The translations under genes were made by a program, and so were the position numbers. A DNA stretch of 64,000 nt from Nannochloropsis salina CCMP1776 (lineage: Eukaryota; Sar; Eustigmatophyceae; Eustigmatales; Monodopsidaceae): assembly GCA_004565275.1 (NCBI GenBank), contig SDOX01000002.1, forward strand, positions 1,000,884-1,064,883, in the 5' to 3' direction. Under the pieces are notes generated by a model. The model had not been told where the DNA came from and ran no database searches. It saw only the letters and a program-made list of their open reading frames with translations. Below, in pieces: positions 1-9,999 of the stretch (positions within the stretch are counted from its first letter, which is position 1; every line of letters starts with the position of its first letter).

Positions 1-222
1 GGGAGACAATGCCTTCGAAATAAGCAGGTGAATGGCGCGTGGGATGTGGCCAGGTTGAAATTTCACTGGTGATGTGTGTGTACGTAATAGAGGGTCTAGA
101 CCGTTTATCCTGCGCACGCCCACGAGATGCATACAATCTTCTCGTAACCCTGCCATATCCTTATGTTGCGTCCTTCTGTTGTTCCTTTCCCCCCTCCTGT
201 CCCCCCTTACAATGCCTGGTAG

Positions 223-1281
223 CTGTTCAAAGTGGGCGGGGACTGCCCAGAGAGGAATTACCTCTTCCTTGGCGACTTCGTGGACCGAGGATACTACTCC
301 GTCGAGACCTTCCTGCTCCTCCTTGCCTTGAAAGTGCGGTACCCGGAGCGGATCACCCTTATTCGGGGCAATCACGAGAGTCGGCAGATCACGCAGGTCT
401 ACGGTTTTTACGACGAATGCCTGCGCAAGTACGGCAGTGTGAACGTGTGGCGCTATTGCACCGAGATTTTCGATTACTTGAGCCTCTCGGCTATCATCAA
501 CGATAATATCTTCTGCGTGCACGGTGGTCTCAGCCCGTCAATCAACACCATCGACCAGGTGCGGGCGGAGGAAGGGAAGGGGGAAAGGGTATAGGGCAGA
601 GGTTCACGGGCACGAGCTTTACTCTGCCTGTGTTTCAAGTGTGAAAGTACGACGGGACAACTCCCGCCTCACAATTGCCCTCTCGTCTCCCATTCCTTTC
701 CATCGTTCGCTCAGATCCGCGTGATTGACCGGAAGCAGGAGGTTCCTCATGAAGGGGCTATGTGCGACCTTATGTGGTCAGATCCTGAGGATATCAGCGG
801 GTGGGGTCTGAGCCCGCGCGGTGCGGGCTATCAGTTTGGGGGAGACGTGGTGGAGAAATTCAACCAAACGAACGATTTGCGTTTGATCGCGCGCGCCCAT
901 CAATTGGTAGGTGGCTAAGACGTGACGACGTGAGCTGAGATCGGAGCGAACGTCGATCGCACCGACCTTCTACCTTGAAGAAGTGACGAGAGTCAGCATA
1001 AGCTTACCAACAAGGCAGGAGTTTTCCTCCCATTCTCTGGCTTCTTACCAAACGGGTTTCTTTTCTGTTATGGACAGGTCATGGAGGGGCACAAGGAAAT
1101 GTTCGACAACAAACTTGTCACCATCTGGTCCGCGCCAAATTACTGTTACCGGTGTGGAAATGTGGCAGCAATATTGGAATTTGACGAGCATTGTGTACAG
1201 TCTTTTAAAATCTTCGAGGCAGCTCCACAAGAAGTTCGTGGCATTCCGCAGAAAAATCCAGCGCCGGATTACTTCTTGTAG
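223..1281 (+). CDS. PP4C: Ser/Thr protein phosphatase 4 catalytic subunit, C-terminal part
   Basis: This is a PPP-family metallophosphatase; the 5' exons lie left of the window and 1-222 reads as intron ending in a pyrimidine tract and AG at 221-222. Three exons are visible: 223-558, 715-906 and 1078-1281, joined in frame by GT-AG introns of 156 and 171 nt. Seen motifs are [10 protein letters not shown] and RGNHES (metal and phosphate binding), [18 protein letters not shown], and the terminal DYFL whose last leucine is methylated in the PP2A/PP4/PP6 group. [19 protein letters not shown] and the stretch FEAAPQE favour PP4 over PP2A or PP6. Known PP4 roles are DNA-damage recovery and centrosome/spindle regulation with R2/R3 subunits; that role here is inferred from family. 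The GDIHG motif is missing only because it lies outside the window. Confidence 0.93.
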
Positions 1282-2021
1282 ACTCAGAGGAGATGGAAGG
1301 TGGGATAGGCAAGAGGCAAGAGTGGGGATGGAGGCACCATCAGCATGCTTGAAAAGCCAAAGCACGACGGTGGCGCGTGCTGATCGAGTATCATGTAAGA
1401 ATAGCTACGATGCATTGATATGAACAGACGTGTCGATGGACAGAACGTGTCTGAGAAGAGTTCAGGGGAGGAGGTACATGAGAGTCCTAAGAAAATTTGT
1501 GTGGTAATTCGAGGTCCGACGTACGGTTGGACACATAGAAAAAATGAATTAATTGGCTTGTATACTTGATTTAATCAATTATGTCGCTATTGTATATGGC
1601 TTGGGAAATTAAAGCTTCGAGTAGTGCGCGTTTCTCCTCATATCTCGTGCATGCTTGGTAGCCGAGGGGTGGATGCCTGCTGAGTGCGAGTCGTACAGTC
1701 TATAAAACTACGGGAAGACCCAACGATCAAACGCACGCGTCGTCGAAAAACTGCATCCTGGCGCTCACGCGTCCACTACCTTCAACGAACCTCAGGCCTC
1801 CTCCCAAAGAGTGGTCTGCTGGTTGCAAGAGGGCTACCCTCCGGGGGGTACCGAGACGCCCCTGCCGATGATTGCTTTCAGCGGGAAAACTCTTGGGGGG
1901 ATCGTCTCGCTCTTTTTTGCTTTCAAATGCAAGCGTGCCGATGCGCAACAGGCGGGTGAGATCATTGCATGTTGGTGTCCTTTTTTCGTTCATGCGACGC
2001 CCCGCACACGATGCAGGTACC
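1282..2021. other. intergenic: PP4C 3' region and DGAT2 leader
   Basis: No gene is supported. An AT-rich patch lies at about 1535-1615. In-frame ATGs at 1941 and 1992 lie upstream of the chosen DGAT2 start and could be alternative starts. Confidence 0.5.
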
Positions 2022-3383
2022 ATGAAGGAACGTCCTCTGTCGACGCGAATCCCGGAAACCTCGTCTCCGCTCTCAGAGCGAACACTTGTCCGACATGGTC
2101 TTGGTGCGTCACCCGCATTGAAAACAAGCCCGGTGGACCAACGCCAGGCTTACACAGTGGGTTACTCCACGCCGAAATCCTACACTGAAGAAGTTCCACC
2201 GGAGTTTTTCCAACGTGTATGCGCCGCGGACGACCTGTGGACGCGTACACAGGGTGCCATAGCCTTGCTTATGCTTTGGGTGGTGTGGCTTGCTGGTTCC
2301 TTCTGTGCCTTCTGGTGGCCTTATCTGGTCTTCAAAGGGTATCACAAAGCTGCCATGGCGACGGCATTAATTATGGCATATCCATACGTGGTGAAAGTCA
2401 AGCAATCACCAGCTTTCATACGCTTTATATTGTCGGGTGCTGGTTGGTTCAAGGGTGGCACTTGCCTTTACCTCGAGGAGTCGATGAAAAATGTCGAAAC
2501 AAGCCAGGTGCGTGTAAGAATACGTCGTGGAGATAGCTGCGATTCCTCTTCATATTTGGGGTCACACTTTGAAGAAGAAAGGAAATCGAAGGCAGCATCT
2601 GGCATTTGGCTGCTGGAGGAGGTCTCTATTTTGCAAGCTTCCGCACTCACACTCGTCATTGTCCTTTCCCTGTCAAAACCACGCCAGTCTATCCTCCTTT
2701 GCCAGCACCCGCACGGTCTCTTCACATACGGGTTCATCCAAAACGGCTCTGCGGCTCGGATCGACGCCCGCCGCCCGGAAATTTACGTCCCCACGGCCTT
2801 CCGGCACATGAAACCAAACGCGGTGGCCTTGGTGGAGCCCCTTCTTTTCAAAATCCCACTCATTCGACATTTCATCACCACCTTTGGCTGTGCACGGCCC
2901 GCAACAAAGCATGAAATGCTGCACCTAATGTCTCAAAAAAAGCCTTTGGGGCTGTTGCCGGGCGGCTCGGAAGAGATCATCCTCAGTCACCACGGGCACG
3001 AACGCGTCTACATAAAGCACCGCAAAGGCTTCATAAAATATGCCTTGCAACATGGGTACACCATTTGCATTGGCTATACGTTTGGTGAGGCGGATTCCTA
3101 CCGGACATTGGACTGGGCGGTTAAATTTCGACTCTGGTATCTGCGCCGGTTTCGTGTCCCTCTTTTTGCGTGTTGGGGGATCTGGTGGTGTCCGTTGCTG
3201 CCGCGGGGGCAGGTAGCTTTGGAAACGGTGGTGGGCAACCCCTTTCAACTTCCCAAGCTCGCGGATCCCAGCAAGGAGGACATCGACAAGTGGCATGGGC
3301 GGTACGTGGAGATGCTCGTCGACCTTTTCGAGCGAAATAAGGCCAAATTTGGGTACGGCGAGAGGGTACTGGAGATCTACTAG
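2022..3383 (+). CDS. DGAT2: diacylglycerol O-acyltransferase type 2
   Basis: The product catalyses diacylglycerol plus acyl-CoA to triacylglycerol at the ER or lipid-droplet surface. Exons are 2022-2507 and 2688-3383 (393 aa). Family motifs are visible: CQHPHG (HPHG active-site His), LLPGGSEEII, and HRKGFIKYALQHG followed by FGEADSY. One hydrophobic hairpin region lies about 70 residues from the start (LLMLWVVWLAGSF and the following segment), as in DGAT2. The intron 2508-2687 is 180 nt, a multiple of three with no stop, so the unspliced message would also be open; splicing joins ETSQ to SILLCQHPHG, which fits the family. I start at ATG 2022 because the sequence before it looks like leader; ATGs at 1941 and 1992 are in frame. 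Eustigmatophytes carry many DGAT2 paralogues; I cannot say which this is. Confidence 0.92.
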   Translation: MKERPLSTRIPETSSPLSERTLVRHGLGASPALKTSPVDQRQAYTVGYSTPKSYTEEVPPEFFQRVCAADDLWTRTQGAIALLMLWVVWLAGSFCAFWWPYLVFKGYHKAAMATALIMAYPYVVKVKQSPAFIRFILSGAGWFKGGTCLYLEESMKNVETSQVRVRIRRGDSCDSSSYLGSHFEEERKSKAASGIWLLEEVSILQASALTLVIVLSLSKPRQSILLCQHPHGLFTYGFIQNGSAARIDARRPEIYVPTAFRHMKPNAVALVEPLLFKIPLIRHFITTFGCARPATKHEMLHLMSQKKPLGLLPGGSEEIILSHHGHERVYIKHRKGFIKYALQHGYTICIGYTFGEADSYRTLDWAVKFRLWYLRRFRVPLFACWGIWWCPLLPRGQVALETVVGNPFQLPKLADPSKEDIDKWHGRYVEMLVDLFERNKAKFGYGERVLEIY

Positions 3384-3821
3384 AGGATAAAAAAGCCAAG
3401 GTGTGCATATGTGTAGTCCGGGAAGTGGTGGGTACGTAGACAAATGAGAAAACGGAATGTGTGCTGTGTACACCTGGCGTCGAGGCTTTTCATGGTACAA
3501 AGCGAGGACTAGGCGATAATCGGTATGCATGTGTCAAGATGGATCTATGCGTGTAGAGGTGCTGATACTCAATGACACAGGCCCCTCGAAAGAAGGGCCT
3601 GCACGTCGAGGTGCAAATTGGGATCGAATACATATGCGCGAGTTTATTCATGCATTTGGGTGTGTTCTCTCGGTAGTAAAAGGCATGCAAATTTCATCAA
3701 AGTAATGCACAAAATCTATTCAGTTCAGATCGAGCAAACCTTCGGCAGCATTCACGGCATCAAAAGCGTAGAGCTGGAATTTGAGTTGCAGAATTTATGT
3801 ACATTCGGGCCAAGTAATATA
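3384..3821. other. intergenic between convergent DGAT2 and OGFOD1 tails
   Basis: Presumed 3' untranslated and polyadenylation sequence for both genes. It holds a small hairpin at about 3579-3601 (arms CAGGCCC and GGGCCTG). Nothing else is seen. Confidence 0.5.
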
Positions 3822-5588
3822 TCAAAACTTGTTTTTATCTCCATCCAAACAATACTCTGACACCACGTCCCAACGACTTCCCGGCGCCGCGGCGCTCACG
3901 TACTTCACAAAACGCATCGCCTGGGTCTCCCTTAGCACCAGGCTCAACGCGTTGTGCGCCGCGGATACATTCAAGACTTGATCATCCTCCTCCCCATGCG
4001 CCTGTCGTCGGTAGCTCTCAGCGGCCTTGGCGCCATCATTCCCGACCTCGGCCTGGATGTAACAACCGAAACCGCCCACGTCCCCCGATTCCCACAGTTC
4101 CCTTTTCGCCTTGTTGCCGTCATCCACGAAGGCAAGGGTCGCGTCCAACCGAGGGTCCTTGGTGAGAATACCGTAATGCGCCAGAGTGTAGTCAAGGCCG
4201 GGACGGAAACGCCGGGCTTCCGTCCTGACCCCGCTTGGAATTGAACCCGTCAAGAGGGCGAGGTACCGAGCAAAGGCTTCCGAGCCAAAGAGGCCACGCA
4301 AAGACGCCATCAAATCCGTGGCCGTCTTTGCTTTTTCCACAGGGTCGCTTGAAAGACCAGTGGCCCCCAAGCGCAGGTAACGCTGTTTGTGGGGAGGGCC
4401 TATCAGCTCCCACGGCCCCATCGCCAGACCAACCTCGGAGGTTGGCTGCTGCCCCCCGCCCACCCTGTCTGCCTGGTCCTGCGACCGCAACAAGCGTGCA
4501 GCTTGCATGGCCACATCGGGCAACAAGAATTCATGCAGCAGTATGCTCTTGTCAGACTGAAAACGTGCGGCGATCTGCTCGATGGCACCCGGCGTCAGGT
4601 AGGTCGGATTGACCCACCTTGCCAAGAGGGGGTTTACAGAACCGGGCCCCGAAGCGGTGCGGTGCAAGGCACATGGAAAAGGAAGGGATGAGAACGCTTG
4701 CGCGGTCTCGTCTTGTCGCATCTGCAGCTGGTTAAGGGAGGCCAACGCTTCGGCGCCCATTGGGGGGTCGTCGGCATGGTACCAGCCGGAAATGCTCAAA
4801 CGCATCTTCTCGCTGTACACCTCCTCCACTGCGTGGAAACTCTGTCCAGGCAGGACAGTGAAAAATGCCATGGTGTTGGGTTTGGGCGGATGGTTTTGAA
4901 GAGGCACCGCCTTCGGGACGCCCAGGGAATCTCCAGAGAGGGGGTAGATCTCCAAGGCTCCTCCGTCCTCTGCTCCCCAGGTCTCATCTGGGTCCGTGAG
5001 ATAAATGATGAAGGAGATACAACGTGTCCCAATCACGTCATCGTGGCAGAGCAAGTGGCAGCCTTGCGTGTACAGATTGGAGGAGCAATCGGTGCGGTCG
5101 GTCAAGGGTCGGCACCCAGTAATCTCCCGCACAAAGGCGCGAAATTTCGGAGAATAAATTGTATCACGCAGAGCTAGCAATCGAGGCATCTTGCGTCTTA
5201 CTTCTGGATCATTCCCGTCTAGATTGGCCAGGTCCCCTGTCTGGTACAATTTGAACAAGTCGGTCTCTTTGAAGGTGGCCGCCAGGGAGGTAACCATCTC
5301 CTCGCGGAGCTCACGAAAAAACTTCGCCTCTAGCACGTCTTTCACGACACAATGCGGATAACCCGGGGCTGATGGATAGCTCTGCTTAAGTTTCGCAATG
5401 TGGGATGGATCCAGCAAGCAATCGTTGAGTGCAGTCACTGCTTCAGCGTTGGATGGTACATCGGATGAACTCTGTGAGACTGGCGCTGAGTCCACGTCGC
5501 TTTTTTTCCTGCGCTTGCGCGACGGAGATCCGGCATCTGCCGTCTTATCCAGTAAGATGTCTGCTTGGAATTCTGCCGATATTGTCAT
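3822..5588 (-). CDS. OGFOD1: OGFOD1/Tpa1-type prolyl 3-hydroxylase
   Basis: This is a 2-oxoglutarate/Fe(II) dioxygenase of the Ofd1/Tpa1/OGFOD1 family, which hydroxylates a proline of ribosomal protein uS12 (RPS23) and tunes translation and stress responses. A single exon encodes 588 aa, near the usual family length (about 540-640). The iron facial triad is visible: H182 and D184 in CHLLCHDD and the distal His near residue 252 in GQSFHAVEEV, with the 2OG-binding Arg at about 263 in KMRLSISGWY. A second, degenerate double-stranded beta-helix half follows, as expected. The N-terminus has a basic cluster at about residues 23-29 (SRKRRKK), suggesting nuclear localisation. The start at 5588 is the first ATG of the open frame; there is no presequence. 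It is divergent from the telobox gene. Confidence 0.9.
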   Translation of the reverse strand: MTISAEFQADILLDKTADAGSPSRKRRKKSDVDSAPVSQSSSDVPSNAEAVTALNDCLLDPSHIAKLKQSYPSAPGYPHCVVKDVLEAKFFRELREEMVTSLAATFKETDLFKLYQTGDLANLDGNDPEVRRKMPRLLALRDTIYSPKFRAFVREITGCRPLTDRTDCSSNLYTQGCHLLCHDDVIGTRCISFIIYLTDPDETWGAEDGGALEIYPLSGDSLGVPKAVPLQNHPPKPNTMAFFTVLPGQSFHAVEEVYSEKMRLSISGWYHADDPPMGAEALASLNQLQMRQDETAQAFSSLPFPCALHRTASGPGSVNPLLARWVNPTYLTPGAIEQIAARFQSDKSILLHEFLLPDVAMQAARLLRSQDQADRVGGGQQPTSEVGLAMGPWELIGPPHKQRYLRLGATGLSSDPVEKAKTATDLMASLRGLFGSEAFARYLALLTGSIPSGVRTEARRFRPGLDYTLAHYGILTKDPRLDATLAFVDDGNKAKRELWESGDVGGFGCYIQAEVGNDGAKAAESYRRQAHGEEDDQVLNVSAAHNALSLVLRETQAMRFVKYVSAAAPGSRWDVVSEYCLDGDKNKF

Positions 5589-6371
5589 TACAATACGATC
5601 ACTAGTCGGACTGGCGTGTTGACTTGTGGATGGAGGGGTGTACTCTTCCAGCGTCCTAGGGGGGGTGAGGAGGTGATAAGAACGAGCAAGATGTTAATTG
5701 TACCACTATGTGACTTGTCGACAAAATTTACGGGCGCTCTAGTGCGTGTCCATGGTCTCGTATCATGTCCCGTGGTTTCGTAAAGTAAAGCACGGTTCCC
5801 TGGCCAGTTGAGGACAGCTTTGCCGTCCCAGCAACCCCCCCCCTCCGCGGCGGCGACTTCACATGCACCAGTACGATACTCCTGTCAGCTTCGAGGCGTG
5901 TCCCCGGGCGGAACGAGCGAGGTATCGTCATGAAGCCTTTGTTTTTGAGGCTTTGACGTTGCTCCTCGACACGGTGTTGCGACCGGTCGTGTACGGGGGG
6001 GGGGACGCACCATTTTTTCACTGAGGGGGTCGAGAATCGTTTGATTCTCTCGCTCGGCCATATGGATGAGACCCGCGTGCTTTGTTCTAAGGCTCAACGA
6101 TGTGACACTCTTCACTCCTTTCGTAACCACATCGTGGCTACCAAACACTCATGCTCATGAGCCTGCATACACAGTCATAGGCTGGATCATCCATTGGGGC
6201 CGTGGGATGAGAGGTCGTTCCTCCTCGTAGCGCCTTGAAATTTCCCGCTCAAAACAAGGTTTCAATAAAGTGGCTGCCGCCTCCGACGGAGGGAGCAAAC
6301 TTGAAAATTTGTGAGCGAGGCTTCCACGGGTGCAAGCAAGACTTTCACGGGCATCTGTACTGTGTGGTATT
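5589..6371. promoter_or_regulatory. divergent promoter region, OGFOD1 / telobox gene
   Basis: A 783-bp spacer between head-to-head genes must hold both promoters. I recognise no specific site; runs of G or C occur at 5829-5837 and 5996-6004. The telobox gene frame is open upstream to about 6330, but without ATG. Confidence 0.45.
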
Positions 6372-8333
6372 ATGGTTACAGGCAGCCATCAACGCCGAGA
6401 TGAGTCGGGGCCAGAGCTCCTATCCATGATGAACTGGGCTGCTCATTTTCGTCTGTACAGTGAGCTTGAGGCCCTGGCTTATGCAGCTCTCAACGCAGGT
6501 GTCTACCTGCAGCCCGATTCCCCCGTCGGTCATCGAGTGTTTTTGGCAGGATTGGAGGACATTCTAGACAAAGCCGTGGACGAGCATGACTTCGCGGCCG
6601 TATTGGACACACTTCAAGACGCCGCAGACTGGCTCCTCAAAGCGGTGTCAAAGCAGGAGTTGTTCGACCTTCGCTTGAAAATTCGTCGGCAGATGGTCCT
6701 CTCCCCGTTGCGGAACGTGTTCTCTGCAAACTCAGAGGTCGCCGTGCCGAGTAGGGTGGCAGACTTGGACATGGACAAGTATTGGACCCTCCTGGATGGG
6801 ACCTTCCCACTGGAGACAACGCGCCGGGCATCGCTTTCCGCGGAGCGAGGCAATTCCCTGGCCAGTCCTGGGCTTCGTGAAAATTCCTACGAGAGGGTGG
6901 TGGAGGCCAAAGAACGAAAGCAGCTCTTGGATGTGCAGGATGAGACGCGCCCGGGCGGGGGAGCCGACATTCACAAGGTTCTCTACCTACTCAAGACCTA
7001 CTCTCGTGAGGGTTTCACGGCTGAGGTCCGCGAATTCACCCGGCGTGTGGAAGCCAGGCTTTTAGAGCCTCCCGAGCCTCTCTCGGAAGATCTTGATGGG
7101 GGAGGGACGCCATCGGGGGCGTTGGGAAACGATCCAAGGCTGCTTGCATCGGCCCCCGCCCACATTCAACGCCGCCTTGGAGACTGGACCCGTACCAGTG
7201 CGCTTGTTAGCAACGAGGCAGAGCGGGAGGCGACAGAGGTCAAACTACGCGCCCACGCGCAGATTCTCCGGTATACTCTCGAGGCAGGGCAGAGAGGTGG
7301 TCCCGGGGGGCGCCAGGAACGGGAAAGGAAGGGCGAAGGGGCAGAAATGGGATCTGAGGAGGAAGAAGCGGAGGCGGAGGCGGAGGAGGAGGAGGGCATG
7401 GCGGAAGGAAGAAGAGGGTCATCGTCCAATCAAGGAATGGACGCGCGGCGTCTCGCGAAGAATCTGAGGCGAAGTACCAAGGTGTTGCGGGAAGGACTGA
7501 GCCAGCGGGGACTGTTGAAGATTCGCGGTTCGGTTGAGGGAGGGGAGGGCATGTCGGGCGCAGAATTGGCGCCCGGGCACAAAAAACGCCTGTACGATGC
7601 GACCCGTGCCGGTCGATCCATCACTTTTGAGGACAGTCAGTACGCGGGGGACGACAGCGATGAGGAGGGACAGCGTGCGCGCGCGCGAGAAAAGCCGGGG
7701 AGTACTGCGGCTGCCACCCAGAGCAGGCAGCTTGCGCGAGAGAATCGGTTGGCCAAGGCCTCGGCAGCAGCAGCAGCACGGTTGGCAGAGCGCAGCAATG
7801 CGCTTCACCCGAGAGGAGAGCATGCACAGAACCAGGTTCCATTCCCTTTAAAAACGCGTAATCAAGGGGAGGAGCACCCTGAAGAGGACGGTGAAAAGGA
7901 GGCAGAACAGCAGGAAGAAGGTGGAAAGAGGACAGGCGAGGCAACAGGCGCGCCTTGCGGCGATACGGTCCTCGAAGCTGACGAGACAAGGCAGGGTCAG
8001 GGTCGCGGACGGGGGACGAAGGATCGAGGCGGAGATCGGAAGCGAACAGTGGCTTCGAAAAGGAAATTGCGCTTGGCCATCGACAATTCAGGGCGGAGCA
8101 AGCGCCGACAGCCCAAGACGCATCGCACGTCATGGTCCCAGGAAGAAGTGGGTGATCTGAAGCGAGCCGTGCTCCACGATGGAATGAAAGGGCGGTGGGC
8201 GGACATCCTGAACAGCCCTTCTTATACTCATCTGGACTTCAATCTGCGGACAAGTGTAGATCTAAAGGATAAGTGGAGAGGTTTGGAGCGGAAGGCGGCT
8301 TCCAAGGGGCTTACCGTCGCAGAAGTCGTCTAG
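6372..8333 (+). CDS. telobox Myb protein, putative telomere-repeat-binding factor
   Basis: The protein has about 653 aa. The extreme C-terminus carries one Myb/SANT-like domain (from SWSQEEVGDLKRAV to the end) whose third helix contains VDLKDKWR at 8256-8279; this is the telobox signature of TRF1/TRF2 and plant telomere-binding proteins. A basic stretch (KRKLRLAI, KRRQPKTHR) precedes it and could serve as an NLS. The middle is charged and of low complexity, with a Glu-rich run at about 7359-7395. The N-terminal 120 residues are predicted helical by eye (MMNWAAHFRLYSELEALA and following). Whether they form a TRFH-like dimer domain is untested. Start choice: ATG 6372, with a credible alternative ATG pair at 6426/6429. 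Family assignment is good; telomere binding is inferred from the motif. Confidence 0.75.
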   Translation: MVTGSHQRRDESGPELLSMMNWAAHFRLYSELEALAYAALNAGVYLQPDSPVGHRVFLAGLEDILDKAVDEHDFAAVLDTLQDAADWLLKAVSKQELFDLRLKIRRQMVLSPLRNVFSANSEVAVPSRVADLDMDKYWTLLDGTFPLETTRRASLSAERGNSLASPGLRENSYERVVEAKERKQLLDVQDETRPGGGADIHKVLYLLKTYSREGFTAEVREFTRRVEARLLEPPEPLSEDLDGGGTPSGALGNDPRLLASAPAHIQRRLGDWTRTSALVSNEAEREATEVKLRAHAQILRYTLEAGQRGGPGGRQERERKGEGAEMGSEEEEAEAEAEEEEGMAEGRRGSSSNQGMDARRLAKNLRRSTKVLREGLSQRGLLKIRGSVEGGEGMSGAELAPGHKKRLYDATRAGRSITFEDSQYAGDDSDEEGQRARAREKPGSTAAATQSRQLARENRLAKASAAAAARLAERSNALHPRGEHAQNQVPFPLKTRNQGEEHPEEDGEKEAEQQEEGGKRTGEATGAPCGDTVLEADETRQGQGRGRGTKDRGGDRKRTVASKRKLRLAIDNSGRSKRRQPKTHRTSWSQEEVGDLKRAVLHDGMKGRWADILNSPSYTHLDFNLRTSVDLKDKWRGLERKAASKGLTVAEVV

Positions 8334-8827
8334 AATCAGAGACAAAGCAACCAGCGGACCGCTGCACAAGACGCTTACGACGAAAGTAGAGGCGTGAAGT
8401 CATGCAAAAAATGTGAAAATCCATGCGGTAGTGGAAGTCATTTCTTTTAAAATTAGGTTGATTGACCAATCACAAGCTTTTCTTTAGACATATCTGCTCA
8501 CAAGCCTAGAGCCTCCACCACTTCTCGTTGCTTTGTGGGGCCACCTTGCCTCCCACCTACGAACAACTTTAAATATCCGCTTCGTTTCAAACGAAGGGAG
8601 GTCAAACACTAGGGTGTTATCGTCTCTGAATAGGTCTGCAAATGATTGCAAATTCCAAAACCGCACTGCCGTATGATTATGAAAGGTACCCGCCTCCCAT
8701 CCGAGTTCTACCGAAGCTTTGCGGCCTCATTTTACACTTTTCAATCATAGGCCTGTCCACGTCGTCTTTATATATGTCCACAGCTCCCAAAATGAGCTGC
8801 CATTGCAATTTAAGTCTTTTTCGATTA
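8334..8827. other. intergenic between convergent telobox and aquaporin tails
   Basis: Presumed 3' untranslated sequence on both strands. I see nothing else in it. Confidence 0.45.
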
Positions 8828-9999
8828 TTAGTAAGTGGCAACACCTCTTTCTCGTTCTTGCTCGCTCACAATACCAGGAGGACGTTGTTGTTGGCCAAAG
8901 CTTTCTTGCGGCTGCTGTTGGGTATATATTTGAAGAGGTCGCTGACCCCCTTGTGTTTGGGCTTGGGGCTGACTACGGGACCACTGCTGAGCCTTGACTT
9001 CTTCCTCCGAGGGCACAGCGGTGTAAAAATGTTTGAAGAAAGTCTCATACAACAAGGGTCCCACAACGCCAGCGATAATAGGCGCAACCCACCAGATCCA
9101 GTGGTGCGTCCATCGCCCACCGATTATGGCGGCACCGATACTTCGCGCAGGGTTGATGGAGCACCATGTGAAAGGTACAAGGAACAGATGGGCGGCTGTC
9201 ACAGCAAGCCCAATTTCCAAAGGGGCCAGGACGTTAACGTGGTCTGAACTGTAGCGGCGACGTCGGTCATAGGCCACCAAAAAGGCAAACACCACTAGTA
9301 GGGTCCCCATGATTTCGCCCAAAAGCGCTGCACGCCAACCGACATTGAGACGATTAACGCCACCGCTGACCGCACGAAAGCTCCCAGGATTCATGGCTCG
9401 TGCCATCGCAGCGCCGGCAATCGCTCCCACAATCTGGGCACCCCAATAGCACAATGCACGCAGCAATGTGATGCGGCTGTTTAACATCGTCGCTAACGTC
9501 ACGGCTGGGTTCATGTGACCTCCTAGTAAAAAGAAAGTGTATATTTCATCAGCATCGGGAGAACAAGATGGGTATGAAAGGCAAGCCCCAAACTATGAAG
9601 CTACAAGCATGAAACGTGATAACGTATCCTCTGGACTGCACGCACCGGACACGCTGTGGAAAATCCAATTTAAGACACCGTATGACAACCCAGCCGAAAG
9701 AGCCACCCGTAGGATGCCTGTTTCGGTCAGATCGCCCTCCTGGATGCTGACCCATGTCTGTGCGAAAAGTGAAAAGAGTGCAATCACCGCTGACGAACTA
9801 CAATGTTGCCGTGAACGAGCAAAATGCTTTAGGTTAATTTCGTGGAATCAGAAACACCTAGCACTATTATCAAATGACATACCGAAAGGAGGAAAAAGGT
9901 GAAAGCCGCGGTGGCGCTACCTTCCGCCAATACAGCGCGCCACAGCAATGGATCTCTAGTGTCATGTATGATGTAGAAAGGTGATGTCCCACTGAGCAT
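8828..9999 (-). CDS. aquaporin / major intrinsic protein
   Basis: This is a MIP-family water or small-solute channel. I reconstruct three exons on the minus strand: 9883-9999, 9646-9757 and 8828-9522, with introns of 125 and 123 nt; phases agree and the product is 307 aa. Seen are the first membrane helix with AVLAEGSATAAF, the first NPA box in SGGHMNPAVTL (completed across the second junction), and the second in SINPARSIGAAII, whose Arg follows NPA as in the selectivity filter. Six membrane helices can be traced. The start ATG at 9999 opens a short N-terminus (MLSGTSPFYII). After the last helix comes a hydrophilic tail of about 55 residues rich in Gln. Substrate and membrane cannot be read from the sequence. 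Confidence 0.88.

Noticed and set aside
3579-3601. Hairpin CAGGCCC/GGGCCTG after DGAT2 as a bacterial-type terminator
   Set aside because: Nuclear eukaryotic gene context; a 7-bp stem without T-run is expected by chance in this composition.
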